Below, one piece after another: positions 36,102-46,400 of a stretch of 64,000 nt of DNA. Position numbers and translations under genes: made by a program. A model generated the notes under the pieces. That model made no database searches. It was given only the letters and a program-made list of their open reading frames with translations, and was not told the origin of the DNA. This stretch comes from Deuterostichococcus epilithicus (taxonomy: Eukaryota > Chlorophyta > Trebouxiophyceae > Prasiolales > Stichococcaceae), in the NCBI GenBank assembly GCA_033439295.1, contig JAVTLE010000005.1, positions 1,476,501 to 1,540,500 of the forward strand, written 5' to 3'. Position 1 is the first letter of the stretch, and the number at the start of each line of letters is the position of its first letter.

Positions 36102-36665
36102 AGCTGCTGCAGCTGCGCGGCCGCCAGCTGCTGCGCTGGTGGCTGCGGCGGAGCGGACACCTTGCGAGGACTCAACAGGCCCGCCCGCCGGGTCTGGATG
36201 CTCTGAGACAGCGCTCGTGCATGCCGCGCGTGCTCCCGCAGCATGAAAAGCTCTGTGACGACATAATGAGATTTTGCCTGATGTGCTCGAAATGCTGCTG
36301 TCGAGCCACTTTGCCAGCGTGCCATACCTGAAGCTTACATGCATCAAGCAACAAACAGTCTGTTGCGCACTTGTGGCCACCATGCTCGCCGAGAACTCGT
36401 ATTTCGTCCCTTCGCCGGTCACGAGCGCTGGCATGAGCCCGCCAAGACCATCGACAAGCTCCTCAATCTGTGGCAGCGCACAGCGGAGGGCGCTGAACCG
36501 GCGAAATTGCACATGGACAGCACCAGTGCCGCATATCGGCCTCTCAGTAGCTCAATTGCTTGGTAATAGCTGTACATGCTTCAGCAACGCACGCACCTGC
36601 GACCAGCTGGCCGTCAGCCTGTCGCACTCAGCGGCGCCGCTGGCCGCAGCAGTGTTTGCCGCCAT
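35407..36665 (-). CDS. Gln-rich protein of unknown function (287 aa, 4 exons)
   Basis: The family is not recognised. Four exons join in phase. Exon 1 (36665-36597) is MAANTAAASGAAECDRLTAS-WSQ. Exon 2 (36467-36371) is IEELVDGLGGLMPALVTGEG-TKYEFSASMVAT. Exon 3 (36252-35705) is KLFMLREHARHARALSQSIQ then RRAGLLSPRKVS, two poly-Gln runs and an Ala/Pro-rich tail. Exon 4 (35556-35407) is a basic C-terminus (ADKKQRMHQKTTERKRRLRS, then SSSGGSSSMTQQSY) ending TGA. The N-terminal 90 residues look like a compact helical domain. Poly-Gln plus a Lys/Arg cluster would suit a nuclear regulatory protein, but that is only inference. The exon chain is well supported by phase. Confidence 0.62.
36023..36111 (-). 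repeat. CAG trinucleotide tract encoding poly-Gln
   Basis: On the plus strand it reads as CTG repeats interrupted by single TGG and CAG units. In the minus-strand gene it encodes two long Gln runs split by Pro. It is a likely length-variable microsatellite. Confidence 0.85.
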
Positions 36666-37210
36666 TCTGCTAACTATGGGGTCAGCGCCACGATGGCTGC
36701 GCTTGCGTCAAAATTAACGTTAGACTGGAAAGTTCAAGGCTGTGTGACGGTTTCGTCAGTGTGCCTTGCGTGGACAGCTACGGCTTGGACGGACTGGTGC
36801 CGCGCCGCGCTACCGCGAGCTCAACTGCAATCCAATGCTGTGCCTGAAATCGATGCGACAAGCTGACGAAGATCGAAACGTAGGGGTGAGGGCCTGGGAT
36901 GTGAGGCGAACGGCAAACAATGGCACGCCTAGATCTGTCCGCTGACCTGCACAGCTGGCACAGCACGGGCCTCCTGCAGGGTGCAGATCGCTTGCCTGGC
37001 CTCGCTGCTCACTTTGCTCACTCTGCCTGCTCGCAAAACAAGGTGTTCCAGCAGCATTGGAGCTGCAATAGGCCACGCAACTTCCGCGACACCCATTTCC
37101 ACACTTGATCGAGACACTCAATCCCTGTGTGTGTGAGTGGCCTCTGTCCCGCCTCGGTCTTGGCCACACTTTGCAGCCTGACTCTCGCTGCAGCTGGAAA
37201 CAATCATAGC
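36666..37210. promoter_or_regulatory. Divergent upstream region, Gln-rich protein / SPC25
   Basis: 545 bp between opposed starts. No ORF with domain content. Promoter role inferred by position. Confidence 0.35.
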
Positions 37211-38382
37211 ATGGGCAAGCCTTACAAACGCACGGGTCCGCCCGCAGCGGTGCTGCAGCAGGTCAGCGCTCCCACGCCGCAGGCACCAACAGAGGAAGTG
37301 CCGGCGGCGACGCAGCACCACGTAGACCTTGGCGATACCTCCGCCATCAAGCGGACGCTGGACGATGTCGCTGCGCAGGCAGGACCTACTCAGAAACGCC
37401 TGGCATTCAACTGTGATGGTGGCGCTGCATCATGCGCACACGAGGCTGCGCAGCAATGATTCGATTGGCAGTGATTTACACAGGAGGTACTGAGCTCGGG
37501 CTATCGGGAGGACTTCACCGTCAGCAACATCAAACTCGGCCTCGGCCTGTTCACGTGAGCTACTTGATGCGTTGCACCTCTCATCCTGCTCTGCGCCGTG
37601 GGAGCTGCATCGCCTCTCGCGGCAGCTGTTGGTGAGGGCGACGCATGTTGCAGGCTGTCGAGCGACTGCCTCGACTTCGCAGTTGCTGCTGGGCGTTGCT
37701 GGCGCAGTTCTACCCAAAGAAGTACCCGCACAACTGGCACATCTTGGTGTTGTGCCTGGTCTGCTACCTCATCTGCACCGCGGTGCTCAACAGCCTCGTG
37801 TGGTTTGTCGAGCGCGACACGTTCCTCTTCACCAGCAGCAGTCAGGTCCGTCCCGATGCGATGTGCATACACGCGTAGCATGCGTGTCCTGCACCCTTTG
37901 AGGCGACGCGTGTGCACATGTTGCTTGATTGGCTAGCTCTGCCACGTATCGATGGTGCGTCTGCGGGTGCATCGAGGAGCCAGCTACCTGGTCCATGGCG
38001 CAGGGGCAGTCGCACGGCTCAATCCTGAGCCTCAGCTCGGCCATGCCAAAATACCAGGACATGTACGCGCTGTCGTTCCAAAGCCGCGACAAGCTCACCA
38101 GCAAACCCAGGTGGGTGTAGACCCTACAGCTTCTGCAGGGAGTGCCTGCAGTGCATTGGAAAAAGCACCGTCAGAAACCACATTGCAGCAGTTCACAGAC
38201 CTACCTTGCATATGCTGCTGACGAGTGACGAACGAGATCGTGGCTGCAGGACGGCGGCGCAGCTCGAAAAGAGTGTCACGGCATACTTTGATGCGGAGGG
38301 CAGCCTGCTGGAGGAGGTGTACCGGCAGGACGTGCAGCATTCACTGCGGCAATATGCGTCAGGCGGGAAAAAAGGCAGCTGA
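37211..38382 (+). CDS. SPCS2: Signal peptidase complex subunit 2 (SPC25/SPCS2)
   Basis: Accessory subunit of the ER signal peptidase complex. The start at 37211 gives MGKPYKRTGPPAAVLQQVSA and a hydrophilic lead with DTSAIKRTLDDVAAQA. The family core is split by introns: SSGYREDFTVSNIKLGLGLF, LLAQFYPKKYPHNWHILVLC, LVCYLICTAVLNSLVWFVER and DTFLFTSSSQ. The two hydrophobic segments flank the short FYPKKYP loop, as in animal and plant SPCS2 (two TM hairpin, both ends cytosolic). The C-terminal half has HGSILSLSSAMPKYQDMYAL, then SVTAYFDAEGSLLEEVYRQD (family 'SVTEFFDSEGxLVxE'), ending RQYASGGKKGS with TGA at 38380-38382. Confidence 0.88.
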
Positions 38383-38632
38383 CTGTGGTGAAGCTGTCTC
38401 GCAACGTTGATGTTAGCCATCAAGCGTTTTGATGAGAAGGCCGTCAAGGTTGAAGGGGTCGTTTACCCATACGAGCTGAAATACTGACTGACTTATATAT
38501 GTACTGGCATCAGTACAGCTGTCGCAAAGGTACCACTGGCTGCTCCAGCTGCTTCACCATCTTACACCCACTAGACCTCCCTTCACCGTGCGTGCGACCC
38601 ATTGGGTGCACCCAGCCCCGTCACGCCGCAAT

Positions 38633-40270
38633 TCAGTCGCCGAGCACAGCCGGGTTGAGCACCACACTGGGCTGCAGGCCGCGCTGCACACGCCGGATCT
38701 CCGCCGCCAGGCGTTGCGCCATGTTCCGATATGAAAGCTCTGTCACGCCCGCAACGTGCGGCGTCGCGATGACCTTTGGATGCTGCCACAGCGGATCCGC
38801 CGGGTCAAGCGGCTCCTCCCAGGCCACGTCCACGCCCAGCCCCCCTATCCTGCCGCTGTCTAGACCCTGAACGACCGCATCGTAGTTCAGCAGGCCGCCG
38901 CGGGCAACGTTGATCAGCCGCATGCCCGGCTTGCAGCGGTCCAGGAACCGAGCGTCGACCATGCCGCGTGTGGCGTCATTGAGCGTGCAGGTGAGCACCA
39001 CGATGTCAGCGTGCGGCAGCAGGCGGGCCAGGTCCGCTTGACCGGCGCCCAGCTCGTCTATGTGCTGCTGCTGGCTGTTCGGCGCCTCGGCTGCCGTGTG
39101 CCGCTCGCGGCTGCGCACGACTGTGATGTGCGCATTGAAGGCCTTCAGCCTGCAACAGAGTCGGTGGGAAAGTGTCACACGCATCTGCAGAAGTGCTCTG
39201 AAGACTACGGCCACATGCACAGCGCACGAGACAACTGGTCATGCACACACTGCCAGCGTGCCTGCTGCCATTCACATGAGCGAAGGTTTCACCTGGGCAG
39301 CAGCTCTACGGCGATGTTGCCCATGCCAACGACCAGCACGCGCTTGCCGGCCAGCGTCTGTCCGAGCGGCTGCCCGATGCGGCGGTCGGCGACCGAGGCC
39401 GCCATGGCCGGCGCGTCGCGCAGCAGCGCCAGCAGGAGATAAAACACATGCTCCGCACAGCTCAGGGCATTGCCCATGCCCGCGCTGGGTATGTTGGACA
39501 CCCAGATACCGCGCCTTGTGGCCTGCGTGGTGCAGGGGGCGGCGACGTTATGAGTCTGCCTGGTGCCGCACATGGGCCGGCATGCTCCGCAGCCTCCCAG
39601 CAGCAGCCCTCTTGCGTTTCCGCCATTCAGCAGGTGCCTGCCTCATGCGTGGAAAGATGCTGGCCCACAAGGAACTGTCAAGATGCCTGCGGAGGATGCT
39701 TGGCTGCTGAGAATGCCCACCGCGGCCATGTCGGTGGTCTCTACGCCGACGCCGTACTGGATGACCATGCGCAGGTTGCGGCCCGCCGCCAGCGCTGCCT
39801 CGTCCAGCCTCGCCATGAACGGCACCGCGATGTGCGCGTCGTCGATGTGGGCCGCCACCTCCTCGGCGTCGCACTGCACCAGCTGCGGCGGCAGCGCCAT
39901 GTCACGTCTGAGGAGTTTTGATGAGTGGGGCAGGTGTGCAACGACAGAGTGCCTGATGACAGACGCGCTGTGGGGGTGGCGCCTCCCTTCTTCGAGTACC
40001 CGTTTGCCATTTGTCAGCGTGCCAGCTCACCTCGACTCCATGGTCGTCTTGCAGCGCCTCCTTGGTGAACCGAAAGCCGTAGGGAAAGTGCTTGGTGCAA
40101 AAAAGCACCTACGCGGGTGGCAGCCCACTGACGTTCGCAAATTTCACAGCCGCAAGTAAGCCACCGATGCTGCCTGGCGAGTGTGCCGACACGCCATTGT
40201 TTGCAGTGTTTCATACCAGTGATTTCAGCAGCATGGTGAACGGGCGGCAGTGCGCCAACTCGCCTTGCAT
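38633..40270 (-). CDS. D-isomer-specific 2-hydroxyacid dehydrogenase
   Basis: NAD(P)-dependent 2-hydroxyacid dehydrogenase (PGDH/hydroxypyruvate reductase superfamily). A first exon beginning at 40270 (MQGELAHCRPFTMLLKSL) splices in phase to VLFCTKHFPYGFRFTKEALQ, then through an acceptor to LVQCDAEEVAAHIDDAHIAV, PFMARLDEAA and NLRMVIQYGVGVETTDMAA. GIWVSNIPSAGMGNALSCAE follows, then GKRVLVVGMGNIAVELLPRL (nucleotide-binding GxGxxx), HADIVVLTCTLNDATRGMVD and LINVARGGLLNYDAVVQGLD. Catalytic residues are visible: Arg in NVARGG, Glu in DVAWEEPLDPADPLW, His in IATPHVAGVTELSYRN. It ends LQPSVVLNPAVLGD, stop at 38633. The dinucleotide motif is slightly non-standard at its third position. Substrate is unknown. 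It starts only 42 bp downstream of the LYR gene stop on the same strand. Confidence 0.88.
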
Positions 40271-40312
40271 TTTTGCAGCATCTTGCCAGCCGCAGCCCTT
40301 GTAGCCATGGGT

Positions 40313-40670
40313 CTATGGGCATGCGCCGCGCAACTGGACCTGCCAATCGGTGCTCTTATTGTCCAAGCCAGCGAAGTCTTCCAGCTGTATGAGGCCGTCT
40401 ATGGCCACCTTTCGCGCTTTGTGGATCGCCTCAGCGTCCTTGAGGCCCTGTGGGGGGACATGCACCAGCGTCAGACAAAGTTGGGCCCGGTGGCAAATCA
40501 TGTTGCTGTAGGAGCCTCGTGCTACGGAGCATCCAAGCGCATACCTTGTTTGCGCGAAACTCGCTCTTGATATCCCGGATGAGGCCGGCTCGCTTGACGC
40601 TGGGGAATTGCGCCGCGGCCTTCAGCACGTCTCTATATAGCCTGGCAATGTTCATCTGCTGTGAGGCCAT
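40313..40670 (-). CDS. Complex 1 LYR-motif (LYRM) protein, about 83 aa
   Basis: Small mitochondrial-type LYR protein. Family members bind acyl-carrier protein and act as assembly factors for respiratory complexes or Fe-S clusters. The start at 40670 gives MASQQMNIARLYRDVLKAAA with the L-Y-R triplet at residues 11-13, then QFPSVKRAGLIRDIKSEFRA and NK. A short intron follows, then DAEAIHKARKVAIDGLIQLE, DFAGLDNKSTDWQVQLRGAC and P-stop at 40313. A Met 33 nt upstream (40703) is also in frame, but the shorter form has the usual spacing to LYR. Charged residues after LYR and a downstream Phe (SEF) match the family. Which client it serves cannot be told. Confidence 0.85.
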
Positions 40671-40703
40671 TGCATCGGAACTGCGCAAACTTCTGTTCTT
40701 CAC

Positions 40704-41121
40704 GTGCCTGTTTCACGCACGGATGCTGGCGCTGTGGACAGGGTGTGGAAGTGGATGCTGGATGGCCAGTAGGTTGAGTGGCCAGTATGGTATGCGAAAG
40801 CTTCGTATCCGCCCGTCGAACGTCGAGTGCGATCGCTGGGAGGGCTTTGGAGTGGTATGTTGTGTGAAATGATGCTGTGCTGGAAGTGGGTGAGTGACGT
40901 CGGGCGCATCGCAATGACAAATGCTGTGCTGTCAATCAGATTCCATCACCCAGCTCACTCCTTGCCCATGACGGCTGCACTCGGCAATAAACCCGAACGC
41001 GTAAGATCGACACCCTCGGAAAGACACTGTCTGGCCTGGGAAGTCGCCTGACCGCCGTGCCGCTTCCAAGCCTCAATCCTCCCTGCAGCGCCGCGCACAA
41101 ACAGCATGCATCACTCTTGGC
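40704..41121. other. Region between PSMA3 3' end and LYRM start
   Basis: 418 bp upstream of the LYRM gene and downstream of the proteasome gene. No additional gene seen. Confidence 0.4.
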
Positions 41122-42990
41122 TCATGTTTTTGTTCGCATTAGACATCGAATAGTCTCGAGACGTAGCGACTGCCGCATTGGCATCCAAAATGGACTGCGC
41201 AAAACACACGACAGGAAGGCGCACATGTCCGATTCGGCGAGGGCGGCCTTTGCGGCGGCCGTGGCCTCCGTGACAAGGTCAGCGGGCACGCGGCGGAACT
41301 CATTGTTGGACTCGTCGCACACCCAGCTCAGCTCAAGCTCAAAGGGCTTCTCCTCGTCGTGCACGCTGTGCAAGCTGCGCATGCACAGAAAACGGATCTG
41401 CTGCAAAAAGTTGCACTCGGGGTGGGCAGACAGCGGCCGCCGCATGCATGTCGCTGGGCTGCGAGGGAGCTGGCAGGGCGCAGACGCTCGCAAACAATGC
41501 GTACATGCAATGCACCGCAAGCCCGTTTGGCAGGCCTCACATCTTGGCAACCTCGGTGACGCCCTGGCGGCAAGTCAGCTCGTTGAGGTTCAGCCGCTCG
41601 ATCTCCGTTTTGGCTGCTTGCCGGCCCTTGCCGACCGCTGTGCCGAAGTACCTCTGCGGGTGGCAGGTGCAGGAGACATGGCTGTTGGTTTTTGCCACAG
41701 CTTTGCATGTACTGCACACGATGCCCTTGAGATGTCAAGTCACCGACTGTTTGATCTGCGCACCAAGCCTGTGCCCGACGGCTCCACGAGGTACAGCTGT
41801 GGGCCCTGCTTGTCAACCGCTGCTAACAGTAGCGACGTGCCCATGGGTCTGCACGCGATACATGTTGCAGGTTAGCAAGTCTGACGACCACCAGCAGTGG
41901 CAACAACTTTCCACGAAGCCAGCAGCATCGTTTGCATGTCCAGCACGTTGATGCACACAAGACAGTGCAGGGAGAACTACGAGGAGGGCAGGTAAACAGG
42001 TGAAACGCTGCTGCTCACCTGACATACCAGTACAGCGTGAACACGTGGATGAAGGCAGCCATCCTCTCTGCCAAAATATGCCCAGGTATCAAGTCCCCGT
42101 AGAAGCTGCACACACCAGATACGTCAGCCATGAGCGTATATACAACCAGGTCGACGATGCTACAGCAACGCCAAAACATCCGAGCCAGTGTGCAGCTTTG
42201 AAGTGGTTCAGATCGACCACACACCTCTTGTAGTTCTGTGCCTCTGAAATGGCTCTGTTGACTGCCTGCCGCCCATCCGCAGCGACGCCTGCCACAGCCT
42301 GTCCAGGGGCAACAGTCCAGTTTGCAATAGCTGCATGGAAACTTCGCAGGGTACCAAAAGCGATTTGAGGACTCGTGCAAACTCCTATGAAAACCCGCAA
42401 CAGCAAAACGACTCACGATGCCGGCATGTCGGTCCACGGCGTATGTGCGCCTGTTGGAGCCCTCCACCAGCATCTTCGAGAGAATGGTCTTCTCAACTCC
42501 CTGCACGCCATTGGAATGCCGATGCAAGCCGTCAGGTTGATGATCGCATGGTCCAGAGCGACGTTGCGTGGTGGAAGTCGGCATGTCACGGTCAGAACGG
42601 AGCCGGGCCAAGTCACGCACCAGCACGACGCCATCCTTGCACTTGATGCCCACTGCCGTCCTGTGGGAAAGGCGCGGCGCATTTGACAGTGCAAATCACC
42701 AATGACAGCCTGCGCGCGGATATCATGGGACGGCAGGCACACACTGCACACGTTCGTCAGCGCAAGCTTGGCGATGTCCATGCTGGGCGCATGTGCCGCA
42801 CCCGCTGTTGTCGACAGCCTTCTGCGCATATTCTGCCTGAAAGACCTTGCCGTCCGGCGAAAACGTCGACACCGACAGGTCGTACTGCAAGGCATTTCAG
42901 AGTGTCAGTACTGGGTTCAGCAGGGGAAAATCTTGGTGAGACGGGACATCACAGCCATCACAGGCTCACCCCTGTCCCGATGCCTGACAT
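41122..42990 (-). CDS. PSMA3: 20S proteasome alpha-type-3 subunit (alpha7, PAG1/PSMA3)
   Basis: Structural alpha-ring subunit of the 20S proteasome. Exon 1 (42990-42970) is MSGIGTG, donor gtgagc. Exon 2 from 42884 is [28 protein letters not shown], the hallmark alpha-subunit N-terminus. Further exons give [157 protein letters not shown] and [20 protein letters not shown]. Plant PAG1 and human PSMA3 align throughout. The frame then continues about 32 residues past the normal end before a stop at 41122, so the true C-terminus may involve one more intron. It is divergent from the EF-Ts polyprotein gene. Confidence 0.93.
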
Positions 42991-43403
42991 CTTGCGCCGG
43001 GCGTCAGGCTCTAGTCAAGGCTTCCGAGCGGTGCTACTTGAACTATGAATGCCTGCAGGGACTGAGGCAACACGACCCCCGAAAGTCCTGGAAGGCTTGA
43101 CACAAGTCTTCGCGGACGCCTCAGATTCAGCAACGCTGTGGGACAGAGACAGCGCAGACCGACAATGCGAGCTTCCTCTGTGCTGTGCTAGGCCACGATT
43201 GGGGATGTCAGAACGCCAGAAGGTGCAGTGAGGTTTTGCACTTGCTGTGCGCTAAACCCTGTGGGAAAGGCAGCTGCAAAAGGCAGTTGCTCCAAACGCA
43301 GGCCGTTCGGGCTTGAAAGGCATCGCCTGATCCATTGTTTATCCGCGCAACTGAGCTTAAAAATTCTTTCAGGGTCACTCGCAGCGACCCGAGTTGATCC
43401 AGC
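42991..43403. promoter_or_regulatory. Divergent upstream region, PSMA3 / PETs
   Basis: 413 bp between opposed starts. No recognisable coding or RNA content; a shared promoter is inferred. Confidence 0.35.
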
Positions 43404-46400
43404 ATGGCTTCCCAGATGACTGGGTGCCTGCCGCAGGTGTGTGTGGCCGCCATGCATGCGTTGGGTGCACGCCCTTGGTGTTCAGTCAACTCAAAATGCT
43501 GACGTTTGTGCTTGCAGGCCGGCGCCGCTGCCCTTCCAGCCTCGCGACCGCCACTCAGAAGGTAAGAAAGCGTCTGAACATGTCACGGATTATTATACGC
43601 ACGCGATCGCAGCTGTTTCCCAGCCTTTGGTCAGTCCTGGTGACACGTAGGAATCTTGTGGCAGGCAAGGACGCGCCCCTGTCGCGGCGCTCACGAAGCA
43701 GCCGCGCCGCGCCAGCGTCTCGCGGTGCATCAGGCTCAGAGTGGCAGCGGCGGACGCCGATGTCACCGCCACGGTCGATGCGCCAGAGGCGGTGCCTTCG
43801 CCTGCCTCCGACACGCCGCCGGCCGCCGAGGGCAGCACCAGCGCCAGCAGCGCCCAGCGCAGGCAGTCTGGCGGTCGTGGTGGAGGCCGAGGCGGCCAGG
43901 GCGGGCGTGGCGGCCGCGGCCAGGGCCGTGGGCCTCGGCCGGAGCCCACCGTGAAGGCTGAGGAGATCGTGCCCGACGCAGAGTTCACTGGCGTCGTGGT
44001 GAGGAGTCCATCTGCACCGAAGAGTGTCTGTGATGTTTCTCACATCCTCCGTGTGTCAGTACTCAAATCAGTCGAGCAGGGACATTCCCAAACTGCAAGG
44101 GCGAAATTTTCTTGCAACATGCACGACAATATGATCATTGCTGCCATGTCGGGCGGTGCTTGGCACGCTCCCATGCACCGCGCACACTCAATGCTCGTCC
44201 GGTCTGTGCGGTGCAGAAAAGCGTGCAGGCCTACGGCGCCTTTGTCGACTTTGGTGGCGCATCGCATGGGCTGGTGCACATCTCCCAGGTCTCGGTGAGT
44301 GGCGTCCGCCATCCACGAGATTCTACCGCTGGTTCCAGCAACTGTTCCAGCACTGCGTGCGCCGCTGCTTCGATAGTCCGACAGGCAATGCACTCCTGCT
44401 GGGCAGCGCTGGATGCTGTTTTGTGATGCCTTTGGTTGGCCCCGTGATGTCTCTTGGCACCCGCAGGAGCGGTTTGTGGAGAACGTGCACGACGTGGTCA
44501 AGCCGGGCCAGTCGGTGACGGTGCGCGTGCTGAGCGTCGAGGACGGCGGCAACAAGATCTCGCTCACCATGAAGTCCAAGGAGGCGGAGGCAGCTGCCGC
44601 GGCGCGCATTGCCTCCCGGAACGAGGGCGGCGGCGGCGGCGGCCCCAGGGGCGAGGGCGACCTCGACACCGGCAGGCCGCGCCGTGCGGGCAAGGTCGCG
44701 ACCAGCGCAGGTGATGCGCCGTCCCTGATCTCTAGGCTCTGCCTGCCCCCACTGCGTCTCGCACACAGCCATTCAACGCCGTGTGCTTCCCCACATCCTC
44801 CTTGCAACACGCTGCCTGCACCCCGATGTGCTCGCCGTGCCGCACTTCTCAGCCATGCTGACGCCCCCAAACGCAGGCGGCAGCCGCGGCGGGCGCCAGA
44901 AGTCGGCGCGCCCAGAGCCCAAGGTGAAGGCGGGCGACGCCGTGAAGGGCAAGGTGAACCGCACGACGCCCTACGGCGCCTTCCTGGACCTGGAGGACGG
45001 CTCCTCCGCGCTGCTGCACGTCAGCCAGATGAAGAACCCCACCGGCATCGTCGACCCGCAGCCTCGCAACCTAGTCTCCGAGGGCGACGAGCTGGAGGTG
45101 AGGGGGTCCATGCGAGGGGTCCATGCATTTGCACTCACCTGATGCTAGCATGTGCTGTTGTCTGCCAAACGGCTGATATATGTCTCAGCCGCCGCGTTGC
45201 GGTTGCGCATGTTGCATGCACAGGGCACAGCACGCCGGTCGCTTCGGCTGCGCAGCCTGACAGCCTTGCAGCCGGGGGGTTGCTGTTCGCCAAGTGGCAC
45301 CTCCAGGTGTTGCGGCGGCCTGCAACACGTGTCTGGTGTATCAGAATTTGGCACGCATCCAACCTTAGCAAGACACATTTGCTGCTGCCCTCCAGGTGCG
45401 CGTTGTGGGCGTGAAGGACGGTAAGATCGACGTCACCCAGCTGACGGCTGAGGAGATCGCTGCGGAGGCGGAGGCGGAGGGCGGCGTCGGCACCGTGTCG
45501 CAGGCCGACACCGGCAACCTTCTCAGCTTCATGCTGGCGCGTGCCGGCGTCAAGAGCCGCGCCTTCGAGACCGAGGTGCGCATTCCCGGCGCCTCGCTCC
45601 TCGCCTCGTCATCATGACTTTGTGCCCCCTTACGCAAATACTTAACAGCTGGCACACTTTGCTCTTCGTGTGGATGAGCATGCCACGACCATGTTTGACC
45701 AAAGTGCAGATGCCGCATCGATGTTCCTGCTTCAATCAATCAGCTCCTCGTCTTTTACAAGATCTTGATCGTGTCTTACGAGGTCGCTCCAGTCTGATGC
45801 AAACTCCTGTCTGTCGCAGGCTGAGCGAACACAGCGGGAGCAGGACGAGGCTTCCAAGGCAGCCGAGCAGCCCGCTGCGGCAGCCGCGCCCGCCGCGGCA
45901 GTGGACGCGCCGGCGGCCGACGCCACGCCAGAGCCGGCAGCAGAGGTGCAGCCTGCTGCCCCTGCTGCTGCTGCTGCTGCTGCTGAAGATGCCCCTGCTG
46001 CTGCTGCTGAAGATGCCCCGGAGGCTGGCGCAGCTGCCGCTGATGCTCCGACCGCAGAGTTTGAGTAGTGCTAGGAGCTTTGTTGACTGGCGCAGCCCTT
46101 GCACAGACCTTCCGGCCATGACCGACTGGCAAGCCGAGGGGCGTGCTGCCAGGCAGAACATAGTGGATTGTTGGGTGCACCCAGCAACTATCAGACTGTC
46201 CGCGTCAGCGTCTTAGTCCCTCGGTGTTGAATTTGTTTGAAACCTTTGCAGTCTGTCCCAGGAGTTGTGCCTTGGCTTCGACACAGCCTGTAAACATTCA
46301 GCATCTTCCTTGCCCCAGCACTCGGCCTGACTGTGCCCGCTTTGCACGCTGTGGCGCAGCCCAGCGCTCTCGACACCCTGGTGGCGCCGCCCGAGGCCAC

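Noticed and set aside
35678-36331. Plus-strand Cys- or Leu-rich frames over the CTG tract
   Set aside because: Pure translation of the trinucleotide repeat in other frames. The minus-strand poly-Gln frame belongs to a phase-consistent gene.
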